A stretch of 22,582 bases of DNA, from positions 1 through 22,582 of the forward strand of contig DVGM01000044.1 of NCBI GenBank assembly GCA_018712705.1, in the 5' to 3' direction. A program made the position numbers and the translations under genes. Under the pieces are notes generated by a model. It did no database searches and had not been told where the DNA came from. It saw only the letters and a list, made by a program, of their open reading frames with translations. Origin of the DNA: Aphodousia faecalis. GTDB lineage: Bacteria > Pseudomonadota > Gammaproteobacteria > Burkholderiales > Burkholderiaceae_F. Below are positions 15,378-22,582 of the stretch, one piece after another (position 1 is the stretch's first letter; every line of letters begins with the position of its first letter).

Positions 15378-17165
15378 ATGAATAAAAAAATTCTTGACCG
15401 GTTGCCCATTTTCAACGATCCGTACGTCAGACGCCTTCTGGGATACTTGCCTGCGTACAAAAAGGAAATCGCTTTAGCTGTCGCTTGTATGATTTTGGGA
15501 GCAGCTAGCTCTTCCTTGATCGCGCTTTTATTGGGTAAGTTAACCGATTTAGGTTTTTACGAACACAATCCCTCCATTGTTTGGTGGACACCGGTCGGCT
15601 TGATCGGTATTTCGATTCTGCACGGCGGCACACAGTTTTTATCCAACTATCTGCTGCAGCGGGTGAGCCAACAGGTTCTTGTTCGTATTCGCCGCCTCAT
15701 GTTTGGCCGACTCATTCAATGGTCTTCTCAAACTTACCAACACTATATGTCCGGTAAGGTCGTCTCCAAGTTCGTTAATGAAGCTTCAAGCGCTTTGGGG
15801 ATGGCCGCTGAAATTTTGACGACATTGGTGCGTGACTCGCTTCAAATTATTTCTTTGGCCTGTATTTTGATCTACCACAATTGGCTTTTAACCGTGGTGA
15901 CGCTCGTTGTGGCGCCGCTTTTGGCATTAGTGCTCAAGTGGGTGAGTAAGACGGTAAAGCGTTTGACGCTTGGTTCTCAAAACACCTTAGGTGAGATGAG
16001 CGTGGCCATTCAAGAAGCCTATGAAGGTCAGCGCGTTGTCAAAATTTACGATGGCTACGTCTACGAGAAAAAGCGTTTTGCAGCGATTAATGAACGCTTG
16101 AGATCTTATGCTGTTCGTATGCAAGCGGTGAAGTCTTTGGGAACGCCGCTTACTCAGCTTGTCACCATGATCGGTGTGTCGGTGGTGGTAGTTTTTGCTT
16201 TGACGCAAGCCCAAAACGGTCAGCTCTCAATGGGTGAATTCACGACATACCTGTCGGCCATGCTTTTGATGATGCCGGCTATCCGTCACCTCTCCAGCCT
16301 TAATGGTTCCGTTGCGCGCATGTCAGCGGCGGCTGAAAGTGTGTTTAAGATGGTCGATGAACCCTCTGAAGAAGATAAAGGTTCCCGCACGATAGAAAGA
16401 GCATCCGGGGCGGTCAGTTTCCGTCACGTTACACATACGTATGAAGGCTCAAACACCCCTGCAGTGGAAGACTTTACGTTGGATGTGAAGCCCGGTGAAA
16501 TGATTGCCTTGGTCGGTTCTTCCGGCTCGGGGAAAACAACGCTCATTAACCTGATTCCGCGTTTTTGGACAATGACCTCAGGTGATATCCTCTTTGATGG
16601 TATCAGCCAAAAAGATTTAACGCTTAAGAGCCTGCGCGCTCAAATATCGCTTGTGAGCCAAGATGTCGTGCTTTTTGACGATACGATTGCGGCCAATATT
16701 GCCTACGGTGTTCGTGATAAGGTGACGGACGAAGATATTCGTAAAGCGGCCGAAGCGGCGTATCTTTTGCCCTTTATTGAATCGCTGCCGGAAGGCTTCA
16801 ATACGCGAGTGGGTGAAGGCGGCGCAAAACTCTCGGGCGGTCAGCGTCAACGCATTTCCATCGCTCGTGCGCTCTTAAAGAACGCGCCGATTCTCCTTTT
16901 GGATGAAGCAACGAGCGCGCTTGATACCGAAAGCGAAAAATACATTCAGGCTTCGCTTGATGAATTGATGGTGGGACGCACAAGCTTTGTTGTGGCTCAC
17001 CGCCTCTCCACCATCGAGGGGGCTGATCGGATCGTTGTGATGAAGCACGGTCGGATTGTTGAAATTGGCACTCATAAGGAATTGCTCGAGAAAAACGGCG
17101 TGTACGCCAACCTCTACAAGATCCAATTCTCCGACAGACCGGTGCATCCGCACGAAATGGCCTAG
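15378..17165 (+). CDS. msbA: Lipid A export ABC transporter MsbA
   Basis: A fused ABC exporter half-transporter that, as a homodimer in the inner membrane, flips lipid A-core to the periplasmic leaflet. The 595-residue protein has six membrane helices in the N-terminal domain (about 25-310), then the nucleotide-binding domain. That domain has Walker A GSSGSGKT (380-387), signature LSGGQ (485-489), Walker B with Asp509-Glu510 in LLLDEATSALD, and the switch His541 (AHRLST). A TTG at 15369 is in frame; ATG 15378, with GAAG just upstream, is preferred. It is the last gene of the plus-strand block, 31 nt after rluB, and is closed by the terminator at 17182-17220. MsbA is the best match, but other lipid/drug ABC exporters share this layout. 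Confidence 0.88.
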   Translation: MNKKILDRLPIFNDPYVRRLLGYLPAYKKEIALAVACMILGAASSSLIALLLGKLTDLGFYEHNPSIVWWTPVGLIGISILHGGTQFLSNYLLQRVSQQVLVRIRRLMFGRLIQWSSQTYQHYMSGKVVSKFVNEASSALGMAAEILTTLVRDSLQIISLACILIYHNWLLTVVTLVVAPLLALVLKWVSKTVKRLTLGSQNTLGEMSVAIQEAYEGQRVVKIYDGYVYEKKRFAAINERLRSYAVRMQAVKSLGTPLTQLVTMIGVSVVVVFALTQAQNGQLSMGEFTTYLSAMLLMMPAIRHLSSLNGSVARMSAAAESVFKMVDEPSEEDKGSRTIERASGAVSFRHVTHTYEGSNTPAVEDFTLDVKPGEMIALVGSSGSGKTTLINLIPRFWTMTSGDILFDGISQKDLTLKSLRAQISLVSQDVVLFDDTIAANIAYGVRDKVTDEDIRKAAEAAYLLPFIESLPEGFNTRVGEGGAKLSGGQRQRISIARALLKNAPILLLDEATSALDTESEKYIQASLDELMVGRTSFVVAHRLSTIEGADRIVVMKHGRIVEIGTHKELLEKNGVYANLYKIQFSDRPVHPHEMA

Positions 17166-17181
17166 TTTGAAAGGTCCAATT

Positions 17182-17220
17182 AAAAACGGAGGCTTCAGAC
17201 TTGTGAAGTCCTCCGTTTTT
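17182..17220. terminator. Bidirectional terminator after msbA
   Basis: AAAAACGGAGG (17182-17192) pairs with CCTCCGTTTTT (17210-17220), with an inner CTTCA/TGAAG extension and a 6-nt loop, followed by TTGTTTTT. The A run on the left gives a T run on the other strand, so the same hairpin serves the convergent permease gene that ends at 17226. Confidence 0.92.
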
Positions 17221-17225
17221 TGTTT

Positions 17226-18173
17226 TTAAAGACTCACCCCTAAAAGCGTAAGAGTAAGCGGAATTAAAAGGGCAGAAAGCATGGTAGAGACAAAAATAGC
17301 ATTACTTGCAGAGCCCTCTTCACTTCTGAATTCGCTTGCCATCAGGTAAACATTAATGGCAACCGGCAAGGAGGCTGTTAACACACAGGCGTTGGTTGTA
17401 ATCTCATCGAGTCCGATTAATTTGGCTAGGCAAAACACAATGATAGGGTGGATTACAATTTTCAGTGTTGAGATGGTTAAACCACGAGGTAGGGCCGAAG
17501 TAAATCGGTGTTGAGCCAATCCCATGCCGACCACAATGAGAGCAATCGGGGTCGTTGCAGACGACACATACCCCAGGGTACGTTCAACAAAATCCGGCAG
17601 CTTCCAACCCGTCAATCCCCAGGCACTACCCAAAATAATGGCTAGAACCACCGGATTTTTAAATACTTTTAACATTGGGCGGCCGATTCTTTTCCAGTCC
17701 AATTTTCCTTCGGCTTTCCCCAACTCAACACTGGCGATGGCCGTGGTCCACAAAAGAAGAACACTGAAAATAATAAGTAAGCTGATGGTCGGCATGGCCT
17801 CATCGCCAAGGCTGATCTGGAGAATCGGAACGCCTAATTGCACGTTGTTGCCGAAGATTGCTGCCATGCCGAAAATGGTTTTACCGGTGTTATCTAATCC
17901 GAAGAAGCGGCCGGCGGTGCGCCCCAAGCAATAAATAATGACGCAGGAGCCAAAGAAAGCGATCAGAACGCGCCAATCCACGGGCGGCATCTCCGAGAGC
18001 TTGCTCATCAATGAAAATAAAAGAGTAGGCATTAAAAAACGAAATGTAAAGCCCGAAAGCACACGTGTGACGCTTTGATCAAAGAGTTTTCCAACGATGA
18101 GCCCCCAGCCCAAAATCACCAGAAGAAACAGGGGCAGGCAAAGTTGAAGGTGATAGAGAAAAAGTTCAAACAT
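17226..18173 (-). CDS. AEC-family permease (auxin efflux carrier-like)
   Basis: A 315-residue inner-membrane protein of the auxin efflux carrier (AEC/Mem_trans) family. Bacterial members carry small organic acids such as malate or malonate, or unknown substrates. It shows about ten hydrophobic segments in two halves separated by a charged loop (ELGKAEGKLDWKRIGRP, about 155-172). Typical blocks are FRFLMPTLLFSLM, GNNVQLGVPIL and the C-terminal half signature ATTPIALIVVGMGLA. An in-frame TTG at 18203 lies within the upstream gene, so ATG 18173 (MFELFLYHLQL) is chosen. It begins 7 nt after the pseudouridine synthase stop, so the two form an operon. Substrate cannot be told from sequence. Confidence 0.88.
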   Translation of the reverse strand: MFELFLYHLQLCLPLFLLVILGWGLIVGKLFDQSVTRVLSGFTFRFLMPTLLFSLMSKLSEMPPVDWRVLIAFFGSCVIIYCLGRTAGRFFGLDNTGKTIFGMAAIFGNNVQLGVPILQISLGDEAMPTISLLIIFSVLLLWTTAIASVELGKAEGKLDWKRIGRPMLKVFKNPVVLAIILGSAWGLTGWKLPDFVERTLGYVSSATTPIALIVVGMGLAQHRFTSALPRGLTISTLKIVIHPIIVFCLAKLIGLDEITTNACVLTASLPVAINVYLMASEFRSEEGSASNAIFVSTMLSALLIPLTLTLLGVSL

Positions 18174-18180
18174 GATGAAC

Positions 18181-19695
18181 CTAGAAGGGGCAAGGCGCCT
18201 CAATCGTTAAAAGTTGACCGGTTGACGGATGAATAAAACGAATGGCCTCAGCGTGCAGATAGAGCCTATCGGCCGGGTGTCCGTAAAGCTCATCGCCGAT
18301 GATGGGGCTATTGAGCCCTTCAGCGTGCGCGGCATGTAGCCTTAGCTGATGCGTGCGACCGGTTTGAGGGTAGAAAGCCACTCGAACTGCTCCGTTTGGC
18401 GTTTGGCCTAAGACTTTGTAAACCGTTAGGGCGGGTTTGCCGTAGGTGTACTCAACCATTTGTCGAGGACGCTCATAGGGATTGAGACACAAGGGCAGTT
18501 TGATCTCTCCGCTTGTGTTTGGGGGCATTTTTTCCAAAAGGGCAATGTAGCGCTTTCGCACCGATCCTCTGGCAAAAGCGTTTTGGAGCGCTTGGTGTGT
18601 CTGCTTATTTTTTGCAAAAACCACGATGCCGGAGGTGGACATATCTAGTCTGTGTAAGAGCATCGGTCCTGTCGCATCGGGGTAGCGGGATAAGGCGATG
18701 GAATACAGATCTGTCACGGGTAGTTTGCCGGGGACGGAAAGCATGCCGGACGGTTTATTAAAGGCAACGATGTCATTGTCTTCGTAAACAATGTCCGGTG
18801 TCCAATTTTTAAACTGATCAACAGTCAGTGCATTTTCTTCTAAGCAAAGGTCTTGCAGGAAGAAGGTGAGCAGTTTTTCGTGGCGTTCTTTGGCAAAGGC
18901 GAAAAAGGTATCCTCAGCACGAGCATCATAGGCGGCAACCGGTCCCCACCAGAATTGCCCCATGGCTATGGGGCTTGCACCAAGCGCAAAGGCTTCGTTT
19001 AAAAGAGCCGGCAGAGCTGTTCTCAAAATGGCTCGAAGCAGATCTTCACGGTTCAGGTATGTTGATAAAAGTTCCAAAAGCGTTGTCTGATACCCGGGTT
19101 TATTTTGTACATGAACGCTGCTTAAGCGACGTTTCCATTCATTTTCAACCGCCACATGAGTGCGGTGCTGGAAATCAGACCGTGCGGCTTCTTCAGCTTG
19201 CAAGGCCAAAATATATTTAAGTTTTAAACGCTCAAGTTCACCGGAATCAAACTGACTGGACGCAATCAGCGCTTCGCGGTTAAAGACGCCGCTGGCTCGT
19301 TGCTGTTGACGGTGTTCACGGCGGGCTTGAGCAGCCTCTTTAAAGGAAATGTACTTTTCCTGCGCACGAACTTTTTCCTCGAAAGCCTTGTCAATGCGGT
19401 CAGTGTTGAGAGGTTTGATGGACTCGGGCGGCAATTGCTGCCAGAACGTTTTCTCGAAATAAGGATCTGCACAATCAAACTGATCACAGGCAGTTAAAAA
19501 TCCCAACGATTGATCTGGAAGACGGCAGACTAAAATTGCCACAAGACGGCCCGCCTGACCGTGGGCACTCTCATCGAGGTGTTGACGGACGGCACGGGCA
19601 GCTTCCTTGACTAAAGGATGAGCACAATAGTGATAAGGATAAGTCAGCGCACCACCCGTTACTGCTGGAGTGGCGGACGCTAAAGGTTTGAGCAT
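18181..19695 (-). CDS. RluA-family pseudouridine synthase with long N-terminal domain
   Basis: The C-terminal part (about 300-500) is an RluA-type pseudouridine synthase. It has IVAFNKPSGMLSVPG, the catalytic HRLDMSTSGIVVFAKN with nucleophile Asp351, RKRYIALLE, and the late motif TGRTHQLRLHAAHAEG. The first 290 residues are not found in ordinary RluA, RluC or RluD (about 220-330 aa total) and show no S4 domain. They include a charged, probably coiled-coil stretch (about 105-205) and a segment with FALGASPIAMGQFWWGP just before the catalytic domain. Large Rlu proteins of this kind occur in some bacteria; the RNA target is unknown to me. The 504 residues start at ATG 19695 without a good Shine-Dalgarno; a hairpin ends next to the start codon. 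Confidence 0.88.
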   Translation of the reverse strand: MLKPLASATPAVTGGALTYPYHYCAHPLVKEAARAVRQHLDESAHGQAGRLVAILVCRLPDQSLGFLTACDQFDCADPYFEKTFWQQLPPESIKPLNTDRIDKAFEEKVRAQEKYISFKEAAQARREHRQQQRASGVFNREALIASSQFDSGELERLKLKYILALQAEEAARSDFQHRTHVAVENEWKRRLSSVHVQNKPGYQTTLLELLSTYLNREDLLRAILRTALPALLNEAFALGASPIAMGQFWWGPVAAYDARAEDTFFAFAKERHEKLLTFFLQDLCLEENALTVDQFKNWTPDIVYEDNDIVAFNKPSGMLSVPGKLPVTDLYSIALSRYPDATGPMLLHRLDMSTSGIVVFAKNKQTHQALQNAFARGSVRKRYIALLEKMPPNTSGEIKLPLCLNPYERPRQMVEYTYGKPALTVYKVLGQTPNGAVRVAFYPQTGRTHQLRLHAAHAEGLNSPIIGDELYGHPADRLYLHAEAIRFIHPSTGQLLTIEAPCPF

Positions 19696-19696
19696 T

Positions 19697-19725
19697 TTTC
19701 AATCAAAAAAAAACGTTGATTGAAA
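19697..19725 (-). promoter_or_regulatory. Hairpin abutting the start of the pseudouridine synthase
   Basis: On the minus strand, TTTCAATCA and TGATTGAAA are exact complements (19717-19725 and 19697-19705) around an 11-nt loop containing eight T. The hairpin ends one base before the ATG at 19695 and covers the place where a ribosome binding site should be. It may limit translation or mark a leader-poor start. Confidence 0.45.
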
Positions 19726-19732
19726 GTCTAGC

Positions 19733-19761
19733 AAAAAGCAAAGCGCCCGAAGGCGCTTTGC
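19733..19761 (-). terminator. UUCG-loop intrinsic terminator of fhs
   Basis: Read on the minus strand, GCAAAGCGCC pairs with GGCGCTTTGC (19752-19761 with 19738-19747) around a TTCG tetraloop and is followed by TTTTT (19737-19733). It lies 24 nt after the fhs stop. It separates fhs from the downstream pseudouridine synthase, though some read-through is possible because no clear promoter was found for the latter. Confidence 0.92.
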
Positions 19762-19785
19762 GAAAATCAAGGATGAAAGAATGGC

Positions 19786-21432
19786 TTAAGAGAGGCCGAC
19801 GATCTTGCCGTTAACCACGTCAATATGCAAAGCAGCCGGTTGCTTGGGTAAACCGGGCATACGCATGATGGCTCCCGTTGTAGCGACGACAAAGCCGGCG
19901 CCAGCATTTAAAATCAGGCGTTGCACTGGCAAAGTAAAGCCCTTGGGAGCGCCCAGCCAAGTCGGTTCATGAGACAGCGAATAGGGAGTCTTGGCCACGC
20001 AAACCGGCAAGCGGTCAAAGCCCAGTTCCTGGATTTGCTTGAGATCTTTCTTGGCGGCAGCGGACAACTCAATATCTTTTGCTCCGTAAACATTAACAGC
20101 AAGCTTTTCCAGTTTTGTGACGACGTCATCATCGGCTTCGTACGTAAAGTGCAAGGGCTTGGTTTCACCGTTTGCAGCATCCATGACAGCTTTGGCCAAC
20201 TCAATAGCGCCTTCTCCGCCCTTGATGAAGCCATCGCAGACAGCAAAACGAACGCCTTTTTCTGCGCAGCGGGCGCGAATGACTTCAATTTCTTCATCCG
20301 TATCCGTTGCGAAGTGATTGAGACTGACGACAATTTCAGGTCCGAAGTGTTTGAGATTGTCGATGTGGGCATCCAAATTGCACAAGCCTTTCTTTAAGGC
20401 TTCAACATTGGGTTTGCTAATTTCGGGAAGCGGGACCATTCCGTGCCACTTCAGTGCTTTAGTGGAAGTGACAAGCACGATTGCCGAAGGCGTGAGACCG
20501 GCGGCGCGGCATTTGATGTTCATGAATTTTTCAGCGCCCAAGTCACTGCCGAAACCGGCTTCCGTGACAGCCCAGTCGCCCAGCGTCATCGCTGCCTTGG
20601 TGGCTACGACAGAGTTGCATCCATGGGCGATATTGGCAAAGGGGCCGCCGTGAACAAAGGCGAGATTGCCTTCAAGCGTCTGCACAAGATTAGGCTTCAT
20701 GGCTTCCAAAAGCAGAGCCATCAAAGCGCCGGTTGCACCCAAGTCTTTGCAGGTGTAGGCCGAACCGTCGCGCTTAATACCGACAACCAAACGGTCAATT
20801 CGGGCACGCAGATCATCAAGATCGTTGGCCAGACACAGCACAGCCATTAACTCACTGGCAACCGTGATATCAAAACCGGTCTCGGTCGGAATGCCGTTAG
20901 CCGGACCGCCTAAGCCTGTGACAATGTTACGTAGCATACGGTCATTGACATCCAATACGCGACGCCAAATTACGGTCTTAAGATCGACTTGACCTTGATG
21001 GCGGGCGTTGTCAATCATGGCAGCGAGCAGGTTGTTGGCGGCCGTGATCGCGTGGAAGTCACCGGTAAAGTGCAGGTTGATTGACTCCATCGGAAGCACT
21101 TGAGAGTAACCGCCCCCTGCGGCGCCTCCCTTCATGCCAAAGCAAGGTCCAAGGGACGGTTCTCGCAGAGCCACCACGGCTTTTTCGCCCAGGCGTTTGA
21201 GACCTTGAGTGAGGGCGATGGACGTGGTGGTTTTGCCGGAGCCGGCAGGCATGCCGGAGGTTGCGGTCACGAGAATTAATTTGCCGTGAGGCTGGCGGTC
21301 TTTGTGAAAGGACACTTTGGCTTTGTCGCGGCCATAGGGTTCAAACTCATCGTCGCTTAAACCGGCACTGTGCGCCAATTCGTCAATACGGATCAATTTC
21401 GCCTCTTGGGCGATTTCGATATCAGACTTCAT
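19786..21432 (-). CDS. fhs: Formate-tetrahydrofolate ligase
   Basis: Fhs joins formate to tetrahydrofolate using ATP, giving 10-formyl-THF for purine and fMet-tRNA synthesis. In purine- or amino-acid-fermenting bacteria it can run backwards to make ATP. The 548-residue product (family about 550-560) has the N-terminal block KSDIEIAQEAKLI, the P-loop PAGSGKTT (62-69), and LREPSLGPCFGMKGGAAGGGYSQ. INLHFTGDFHAITAANNLLAA and GGPFANIAHGCNS follow. The usual P-loop is PAGEGKTT, so the Glu-to-Ser change is a mild oddity. The open frame extends to 21618 with a hydrophobic stretch, but ATG 21432, preceded by GGAG 8 nt upstream, matches the family start. Monocistronic, with its own terminator. Confidence 0.97.
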   Translation of the reverse strand: MKSDIEIAQEAKLIRIDELAHSAGLSDDEFEPYGRDKAKVSFHKDRQPHGKLILVTATSGMPAGSGKTTTSIALTQGLKRLGEKAVVALREPSLGPCFGMKGGAAGGGYSQVLPMESINLHFTGDFHAITAANNLLAAMIDNARHQGQVDLKTVIWRRVLDVNDRMLRNIVTGLGGPANGIPTETGFDITVASELMAVLCLANDLDDLRARIDRLVVGIKRDGSAYTCKDLGATGALMALLLEAMKPNLVQTLEGNLAFVHGGPFANIAHGCNSVVATKAAMTLGDWAVTEAGFGSDLGAEKFMNIKCRAAGLTPSAIVLVTSTKALKWHGMVPLPEISKPNVEALKKGLCNLDAHIDNLKHFGPEIVVSLNHFATDTDEEIEVIRARCAEKGVRFAVCDGFIKGGEGAIELAKAVMDAANGETKPLHFTYEADDDVVTKLEKLAVNVYGAKDIELSAAAKKDLKQIQELGFDRLPVCVAKTPYSLSHEPTWLGAPKGFTLPVQRLILNAGAGFVVATTGAIMRMPGLPKQPAALHIDVVNGKIVGLS

Positions 21433-21483
21433 AACAAAACTCCAAAAAGAAAAAAGCAAAAACAAAACCTTCCGTTCGACTGA

Positions 21484-21540
21484 AATAAAGTTATTCAGCC
21501 GATGCATCGCCAACACCGATACGTGTTTCTGAAGTGGCGC
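21484..21540 (-). promoter_or_regulatory. Structured 5' leader of fhs
   Basis: On the minus strand CGCCA (21539-21535) pairs with TGGCG (21512-21508). Inside is a second hairpin, ACAC/GTGT with a 6-nt loop (21526-21513), and an 8-nt asymmetric internal loop. The perfect palindrome CGATGCATCG (21500-21509) overlaps the stem edge, and CTGAA/TTCAG forms a further small hairpin near 21484-21498. This nested structure sits in the 5' leader of the fhs mRNA. It could be a regulatory RNA element; I do not recognise it as a named riboswitch. Confidence 0.3.
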
Positions 21541-21565
21541 AAGATGTTTGGTAATCAATGCGAAA

Positions 21566-21593
21566 AGTATGCCTGAAAAAAACAGTATGGCAA
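21566..21593 (-). promoter_or_regulatory. Candidate promoter of fhs
   Basis: On the minus strand: TTGCCA (21593-21588), 16-bp spacer, CATACT (21571-21566). The -35 matches five of six consensus bases and the -10 four of six. It would give an mRNA leader of about 125 nt. No equally good promoter was found for the divergent plus-strand gene. Confidence 0.35.
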
Positions 21594-21606
21594 CGAAAAA
21601 AGAGAT

Positions 21607-21639
21607 ATTTTTTCTCAATAAAAAGACAATTTTTTCTCA
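21607..21639. repeat. Direct repeats ATTTTTTCTCA, 22 bp apart
   Basis: Two identical 11-mers ATTTTTTCTCA lie at 21607-21617 and 21629-21639, start to start 22 bp, about two helical turns. A related inverted copy (GAGAAAAAGAAT) is at 21669-21680. They lie between the two divergent genes, just upstream of the candidate fhs promoter. This is the layout expected for an operator bound by a regulator on one face of the DNA, or for a phased A-tract bend. Confidence 0.45.
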
Positions 21640-21695
21640 TCCCTTGATTTTGCCCACAAAGAGAAGTCGAGAAAAAGAATAAACTTACTGAAACA

Positions 21696-21711
21696 CGGCA
21701 GATATTTGCCG
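21696..21711 (+). other. Small hairpin in the amidohydrolase leader
   Basis: CGGCA (21696-21700) and TGCCG (21707-21711) pair around a GATATT loop, 28 nt before the ATG and 16 nt before the Shine-Dalgarno AGGAG. It may be an operator half-site pair or an mRNA 5' hairpin. No T tract follows, so it is not a terminator. Confidence 0.3.
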
Positions 21712-21739
21712 AAGAATCCATTTTGAAAGGAGAATTCTT

Positions 21740-22582
21740 ATGTGGGATCTTTTACTGAAGGGCGCGACGGTCGTTGATCCGCTCAACCGTATTGAGGGTG
21801 TGCGGGATGTGGCCATTGAAAACGGTCAGATTGCTGAAGTCGGTGTCGACTTGCCTGGTGGCTGTGCCCGAGTGGTGGAAGACTATACGGGTATGGTGCT
21901 GCAGCCCGGTATTGTTGATAGCCACGTACACCTTGGCGAAATGTGGGGTTCTCCGTTTGGTTTCAAGATGCTCGCCATGGCCGGCGTGACTACTTGCTTG
22001 GATATGGCAGGTCCTTTGGATAACGTCTTAAAGAACATTCCGACCTACGGTGCCGGTATTAACTGCGCTATTTTACAGTTTGCCTCTCCTCCCTTTACCT
22101 TCAAGACCAATGAACCCAGCAAGGCTGAAATGGATGCGTTGATTGATGCTTCCATGAAGGAAGGGGCATTGGGTGTGAAGCTTTTGGGCGGACACTATCC
22201 GTTAAAGCCCGCAGTGTCTTCTTTGCTGATCAAGACAGCCTTGGAGCATGGCGCTTATATCGCCTGGCACGCCGGCACCAGTGAACATGGTTCCAACATC
22301 GAAGGTATGCGTGAAGCGGTTGAATTAAGTCAGGGCAACTTCTTGCACTTGGCTCACATCAATGCTTACTGCCGTGGTGCAATTCGCCCTGAATTGGAAG
22401 AAACCAAAGAAGCCATTGATTTGCTCTTAGCCAATGACCACATTCACTGTGAAAGCTACATTTCTCCCAGAAACGGTACACGCCTGACTTGTTTTGAAAA
22501 CGGTAAGGTGCAATCCAAAGTGACGGGTAACTGCCTGAAGCGCTTTGGCTTTAGTGATGACCGTGAAGGGATTGAAGCCGCC
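21740..22582 (+). CDS. Amidohydrolase-superfamily hydrolase (3' end outside window)
   Basis: The first 281 codons of a metal-dependent amidohydrolase of the dihydroorotase/hydantoinase/deacetylase type. The start WDLLLKGATVVDPLNRIEGV is the usual small beta domain. Probable metal ligands are His62 and His64 (DSHVHLG), Lys147 (GVKLLGG, candidate carboxylated lysine), His177 (AWHAGT) and His206 (LAHINAY). That is the full set for a binuclear centre except the late Asp, which lies at or beyond the window edge. AGGAG at 21728-21732 is 7 nt before the ATG. It diverges from fhs. Substrates in this superfamily cannot be assigned from this fragment; a cyclic amide, ureide or N-acyl amino acid is likely. 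A one-carbon link through fhs is inference only. Confidence 0.85.
   Translation, partial: MWDLLLKGATVVDPLNRIEGVRDVAIENGQIAEVGVDLPGGCARVVEDYTGMVLQPGIVDSHVHLGEMWGSPFGFKMLAMAGVTTCLDMAGPLDNVLKNIPTYGAGINCAILQFASPPFTFKTNEPSKAEMDALIDASMKEGALGVKLLGGHYPLKPAVSSLLIKTALEHGAYIAWHAGTSEHGSNIEGMREAVELSQGNFLHLAHINAYCRGAIRPELEETKEAIDLLLANDHIHCESYISPRNGTRLTCFENGKVQSKVTGNCLKRFGFSDDREGIEAA

Noticed and set aside
21433..21618. N-terminal extension of Fhs with a hydrophobic, membrane-like segment
   Set aside because: The family start (KSDIEIAQEAKL) is at 21432 with a good GGAG. The upstream frame crosses the probable promoter and leader, so it is untranslated.

Overview
The window looks like a chromosomal, mostly housekeeping segment of a betaproteobacterium. 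The protein sequences and the gene order (rimP-nusA-infB-rbfA-truB-typA, rarA-serS, lysine/alanine-rich histone H1-like protein, msbA) fit the order Burkholderiales. The moderate GC content and the formate-tetrahydrofolate ligase suggest a gut-associated Sutterellaceae member (Sutterella/Parasutterella type). That placement is an inference; no database was searched.

Layout. (1) 1-625: the 3' end of a 23S rRNA gene, a complete 5S rRNA gene and the intrinsic terminator of the rRNA operon. (2) 626-3654: rarA and serS on the plus strand, ending in two consecutive hairpins. (3) 3676-4224: a convergent gene for a histone H1-like protein with an Ala/Lys/Pro repeat tail. (4) 4508-4598: tRNA-Ser(CGA). 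(5) 4599-4936: a gene-free leader with a promoter, a perfect hairpin, an attenuator-like terminator with a competing stem, and a possible 34-residue leader peptide. (6) 4937-17165: ten tightly packed plus-strand genes, rimP-nusA-infB-rbfA-truB-typA-ychJ-scpB-rluB-msbA, closed by a bidirectional terminator. (7) 17226-19695, minus strand: an AEC-family permease behind an RluA-family pseudouridine synthase with a long N-terminal extension. (8) 19786-21432, minus strand: fhs, with its own UUCG-loop terminator. (9) 21433-21739: a divergent regulatory region with helically spaced direct repeats. (10) 21740 to the window end: the first 281 codons of an amidohydrolase.

How the genes fit together. The large plus-strand block couples transcription elongation (NusA), translation initiation (IF2), 30S maturation (RimP, RbfA, TypA), RNA pseudouridylation (TruB, RluB) and, at the distal end, chromosome segregation (ScpB) and lipid A export (MsbA). 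The candidate attenuator lies before all of them. NusA, encoded second, stimulates hairpin-dependent pausing and termination, so feedback control is an attractive reading. The right end is metabolic: Fhs activates formate onto tetrahydrofolate (or runs in reverse to make ATP), and a divergent amidohydrolase shares its control region.

No mobile element, CRISPR array, phage or defence system was seen. The most interesting signals are regulatory (the rimP-nusA leader and the fhs/amidohydrolase intergenic region) and architectural (the two-domain pseudouridine synthase and the two-part histone-like protein).
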